From Halorarius halobius (GTDB lineage Archaea; Halobacteriota; Halobacteria; Halobacteriales; Haloarculaceae), in assembly GCF_024298865.1 (NCBI RefSeq), contig NZ_CP101161.1, positions 3,245,227 to 3,309,226 of the forward strand: 64,000 nucleotides of DNA. Reading direction: 5' to 3'. A program made the position numbers and the translations under genes. Of the stretch, positions 61,630-64,000 are shown in pieces (the stretch's first letter is position 1; each line of letters starts with the position of its first letter). The notes below the pieces were generated by a model, which was not told where the DNA came from, did not search any database, and worked only from the letters and a program-made list of their open reading frames with translations.

Positions 61630-61908
61630 AGCTCACGGTGCACACATCATAATACTGATAAGGAGCGCGTGCAGTTTCGGGCCCCCAACCGGCTCATCGA
61701 CCGGGCCGACGCACTGGCAGCCGTCCTCGGGGAAGACCGAACAGACGTCCTCGTGACCGCGCTTCGGGAGTACCTCCAAGACGCCGCTCACGACGACGCA
61801 CTCACCCAGGAGATCGCCGCCGCCTACTTGTTGGGTACTGCAGTGGTCCTCTCGAAGCCACCCAGCCGGTACCCTGCACGCACCACTACCCGGAATATTA
61901 TTCCCTGA
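61630..61908 (+). pseudogene. Truncated RHH antitoxin
   Basis: The sequence reads E-R-V-Q-F-R-A-P-N-R-L-I-D-R-A-D-A-L-A-A, then E-D-R-T-D-V-L-V-T-A-L-R-E-Y-L-Q-D, an RHH domain like that of the antitoxin at 22624-22992. It breaks off after A-A-A-Y, and the remaining frame is basic and unrelated. The family start codon is lost. No toxin follows. A weakly palindromic GTGCACAC (61638-61645) precedes it. Confidence 0.7.
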
Positions 61909-61944
61909 AGTAAGAACTATATCCGTTGCTCTGCAATTCCGAGT

Positions 61945-62478
61945 ATGTCCGAGACGGACGCTGGGGATGGGCCGCCCCCGTTCGAGGATGCGTTCAGCAG
62001 CGACGACGTCGAGCAGCGCATCTACGGCACTATCCTACAGACCCGCGAGCCCACGGCGGCGAGCACGATCGCCGACAGCGCCGACTGTGACCCCAAGACC
62101 GCCCGGAAGTACCTCGGCTGGTTCGACGAGTTGGGAATCGTCACCAGACACGATGGCCATCCGGCCACCTACGAACGGAATGACGCGTATTTCGAATGGC
62201 GACGCATCAACCAGCTCGCAGCCGACCAATCCGTCGAGGACCTGCAGGCTCGCGTTCGTGAGCTGACGAGCCGCATCGCCGAGTACGAGGCGACGTACGA
62301 CGCCGCGTCACCGGCCGCAGTCGACGCCGTCGCCGCCGCGGAGGGCAGCGACGAGCGAACCATCGACGACGTGTACAGCGACCTCGCCGACTGGGCGACC
62401 GCCCGCGAAGAGCGTGAGCGTTACGAACGTGCCCGCCAGCAGCGCACGGGTGGCGAGCGCGACCAAGCGTCTGGGTAG
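61945..62478 (+). CDS. HTH regulator with coiled coil (DUF7342-like)
   Basis: 177 residues. An N-terminal winged HTH (A-A-S-T-I-A-D-S-A-D-C-D-P-K-T-A-R-K-Y-L, about 38-57, then L-G-I-V-T-R-H-D-G) is followed by Y-F-E-W-R-R-I-N-Q-L (about 83-92) and a helical coiled coil (about 95-120), with a charged C-terminal tail. This is the family known in haloarchaea as DUF7342, from memory. It lies 8 bases before a second small gene and probably acts as the DNA-binding partner of it. Confidence 0.7.
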   Translation: MSETDAGDGPPPFEDAFSSDDVEQRIYGTILQTREPTAASTIADSADCDPKTARKYLGWFDELGIVTRHDGHPATYERNDAYFEWRRINQLAADQSVEDLQARVRELTSRIAEYEATYDAASPAAVDAVAAAEGSDERTIDDVYSDLADWATAREERERYERARQQRTGGERDQASG

Positions 62479-62486
62479 CCCACCGA

Positions 62487-62921
62487 ATGGTACCACCGAC
62501 AGGCGATGGCGGGAGCCCTGCCCCCATCGATCGTCCCATTCTTGAGTTCCTCCGGACGCGACTCCAAGCGACGAGGCAGGTCTCCCGAGCGACCATCACG
62601 GACGCCAGCGGCCATCTGGAACTTTACGTCGCCTTTGCCCTGTCGTACTACCCGGGAGCCGTCGACGAGGCGCAGTTGACCGTCCGTTGGTACACGAACG
62701 ACGACTTCAAGATCCACTATCGAGAGCAGCACACGGACCACGCCTGGGAGTGCCGGTGGGACCGGCACCCGAATCCGCACAATACACGGGACCACGTCCA
62801 TCCCCCGCCCACCGCCCCGACGCCCGGCGAGGACGCAGCGTGGCCGGACGACCATCGTGATGTCGTTGCGCTCGTCCTCGACGAAATCGAAGATCGAATC
62901 ACGGCCTTGTGGGACGATTGA
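62487..62921 (+). CDS. Hypothetical partner of DUF7342-like regulator
   Basis: 144 residues with a mixed alpha/beta pattern: L-E-L-Y-V-A-F-A-L-S-Y-Y-P-G (about 44-57), V-R-W-Y-T-N-D-D-F-K-I-H-Y-R-E-Q (about 66-81), a His-rich loop H-A-W-E-C-R-W-D-R-H-P-N-P-H-N (about 85-99), and a closing helix D-V-V-A-L-V-L-D-E-I. This W-D-R-H-P-x-x-H pattern is that of small haloarchaeal proteins paired with HTH genes and suspected to be toxins. The His/Asp cluster could bind a metal. The gene follows the regulator by 8 bases. Function not shown. Confidence 0.65.
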   Translation: MVPPTGDGGSPAPIDRPILEFLRTRLQATRQVSRATITDASGHLELYVAFALSYYPGAVDEAQLTVRWYTNDDFKIHYREQHTDHAWECRWDRHPNPHNTRDHVHPPPTAPTPGEDAAWPDDHRDVVALVLDEIEDRITALWDD

Positions 62922-62965
62922 ACCGCCTCGGGGCAGCCCCCGAGGCACTCGCCTTGCGTGTCTGC
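62919..62965 (+). mobile_element. IS605-type right-region relic
   Basis: GAACCGCCTCGGGGCAGCCC then CCGAGGCACTCGCCTTGCGT is very like 826-866, the part just before the right-end hairpin at 889-908. The terminal GGATGTCAA is not present here, so only the inner portion survives. It begins at the stop codon of the preceding gene. Confidence 0.45.
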
Positions 62966-63468
62966 AGATTCACCTTCATTCCCTTCGAGCAAGCCCGGCG
63001 TGAGAACGGCTTCAGCTCCACCGAGGAATGTTCCCGGTTCGGTTCCGTCCGAGATGAGCTGGGCCGGATCTCTCCAGTTCATCCAGGTGTTCACGTCTCT
63101 AATGGACGTCTCCTCGTCGAACCGAACCAGGTTGACCTCCGCCTACCCAAACGATGTCACAACTGTGAGAGGAGGCTTCGTCTCACGACCACATCCAACG
63201 GCAGTTAGCCAATTTCAAAATAGTTGCGACGGAGATACCGCAAGCCGATGTTCTTCGAAGCGTTGCAGGACGCCATCCTACCTCGAATCTCCAGTTCACT
63301 CCGACAAATAGAGCTCCTGTACTGAGCAAGCTACGAACCGACTTGCCAATCACTATCAGTCACAACCGTTGGGTCACGGGATACGCTGGATACGAAGCTA
63401 CAGCATTCCCCGTGAGCGATGGATTCCGGAGCACTGCGAACTGCGCTGTCCGAGACTCGCACAGACCG
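62966..63468. other. Non-coding region
   Basis: No frame with haloarchaeal amino-acid bias, no clear repeat and no obvious promoter. It may hold decayed sequence. Confidence 0.35.
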
Positions 63469-63949
63469 TCACAGCGAGGACGTAAATGCCGCAAGTTCCG
63501 CCCTGACGAGTTTCGCCTCGCCGTTCTGGAGATGGTCGCTCGCCGTGTTCGGCGCACAGCCCAACTCCTCGGCGATGTCGGCGTGGGTGGCTTCACGAGG
63601 CGTATCGTAGTATCCCAGCGCGACGGCTACTTGGAGCGCCTCTCGTTGTCGCCGGATTCACGTCGGCACTTGGAAACTGCTGAATCGCGTCAATCTGGAC
63701 GGAAACGCTCGCTGGGAGGCCATCGATCGTCGATTGCAGCGTCTCCGGGTCCCCGACGATGTGGCCGCGGATACGGCCATCCCGGTAGACGAGCGGCCGC
63801 CGAACCACCAGCCCAGCGCGGTCGATCGCCGTTGCGGACCCCCCGAATATCGGGAGGGCCGCGTCACGTAGTTCGGTGAAATCGGGAGGTTCGAGTTGCG
63901 AGCAGTCCCCTGTTCGAAATCGTCGTTCCGACGGACACAGCACCCGCAC
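63469..63949 (-). pseudogene. Frameshifted Bat-like HTH regulator
   Basis: On the minus strand an N-terminal part (R-D-G-R-I-R-G-H-I-V-G-D-P-E-T-L-Q-S-T-I, then D-A-I-Q-Q-F-P-S-A) ends in N-P-A-T-T; the frame then changes near 63635 and continues with R-E-A-L-Q-V-A-V-A-L-G-Y-Y-D-T-P-R-E-A-T, then A-D-I-A-E-E-L-G-C-A-P-N-T-A-S, the HTH_10 domain of Bat-type regulators. The usual L-S-D-R-Q residues at the junction are missing, so a small deletion caused the shift. The N-terminus may extend beyond 63949 in a damaged form. Confidence 0.75.
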
Positions 63950-64000
63950 ACGAGACCGACCGCCGAGAGCAGCACGCAGGAGATGGTGGCTCCGGAGGCC

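Overview
The window is haloarchaeal DNA (class Halobacteria). Most proteins are very acidic, G+C is high outside one block, genes are short-spaced or overlapping, there are AT-rich archaeal TATA boxes, and typical archaeal families occur: TFB, archaeal ATPase/DUF234, UPF0175 and DUF3368 toxin-antitoxin (TA) pairs, HAE3-type RND transporter, Bat-type HTH. No rRNA, tRNA or CRISPR array was seen.

Layout. (1) 1-4.8 kb: ordinary genes: the end of a DUF1254/DUF1214 protein, a CPBP membrane protease and an RND/MMPL exporter. (2) About 5-37 kb: a decayed or modular conjugative element. It has a primase-polymerase (4982-6211), a HerA/VirD4-like coupling ATPase with its membrane partner (6961-11346), and a compact type IV secretion operon on the minus strand (36714 to 29448: pilin-like, surface protein, Tat lipoprotein, VirB6-like, PrgI/VirB3-like, VirB4). 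Between these blocks lies a cargo zone with TA pairs, a Fic protein, a DUF234 ATPase, an extra TFB, an OB-fold protein, a SWIM zinc-finger protein, DUF6735-like proteins and many IS200/IS605-type remnants. I found no relaxase and no integrase. (3) 37.2-38.5 kb: a UDP-glucose dehydrogenase tail relic, a 55-residue zinc-ribbon protein and a NUDIX hydrolase. (4) 38.4-58.4 kb: a surface-glycan (N-glycan or polysaccharide) island: five GT-A/GT-B/GT-C-like transferases, two sugar-nucleotide epimerases, a nucleotidyltransferase, a flippase, a polysaccharide deacetylase, a methyltransferase and four alkaline-phosphatase-superfamily enzymes. From about 41.7 kb it is clearly AT-richer than its flanks, which suggests lateral acquisition. 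(5) 58.4-64 kb: a second accessory zone with a DUF6735-like paralogue, more TA modules, an ArdC-like remnant and a frameshifted Bat-like regulator.

Most interesting signals: a G-rich hairpin leader found in five clear copies and one weaker one just upstream of otherwise unrelated accessory genes; three copies of the 3' end of virB4 bracketing cargo genes; a 644-bp transposon with 19-bp perfect inverted repeats and an exact 8-bp target duplication that carries a small membrane-protein gene and sits inside a deleted IS605-type relic; IS605-type right ends that coincide exactly with the stop codons of three unrelated genes; and four sulfatase-like enzymes that all have Thr where sulfatases have the modified Cys/Ser and share a C-terminal LGY(L/I) tail.
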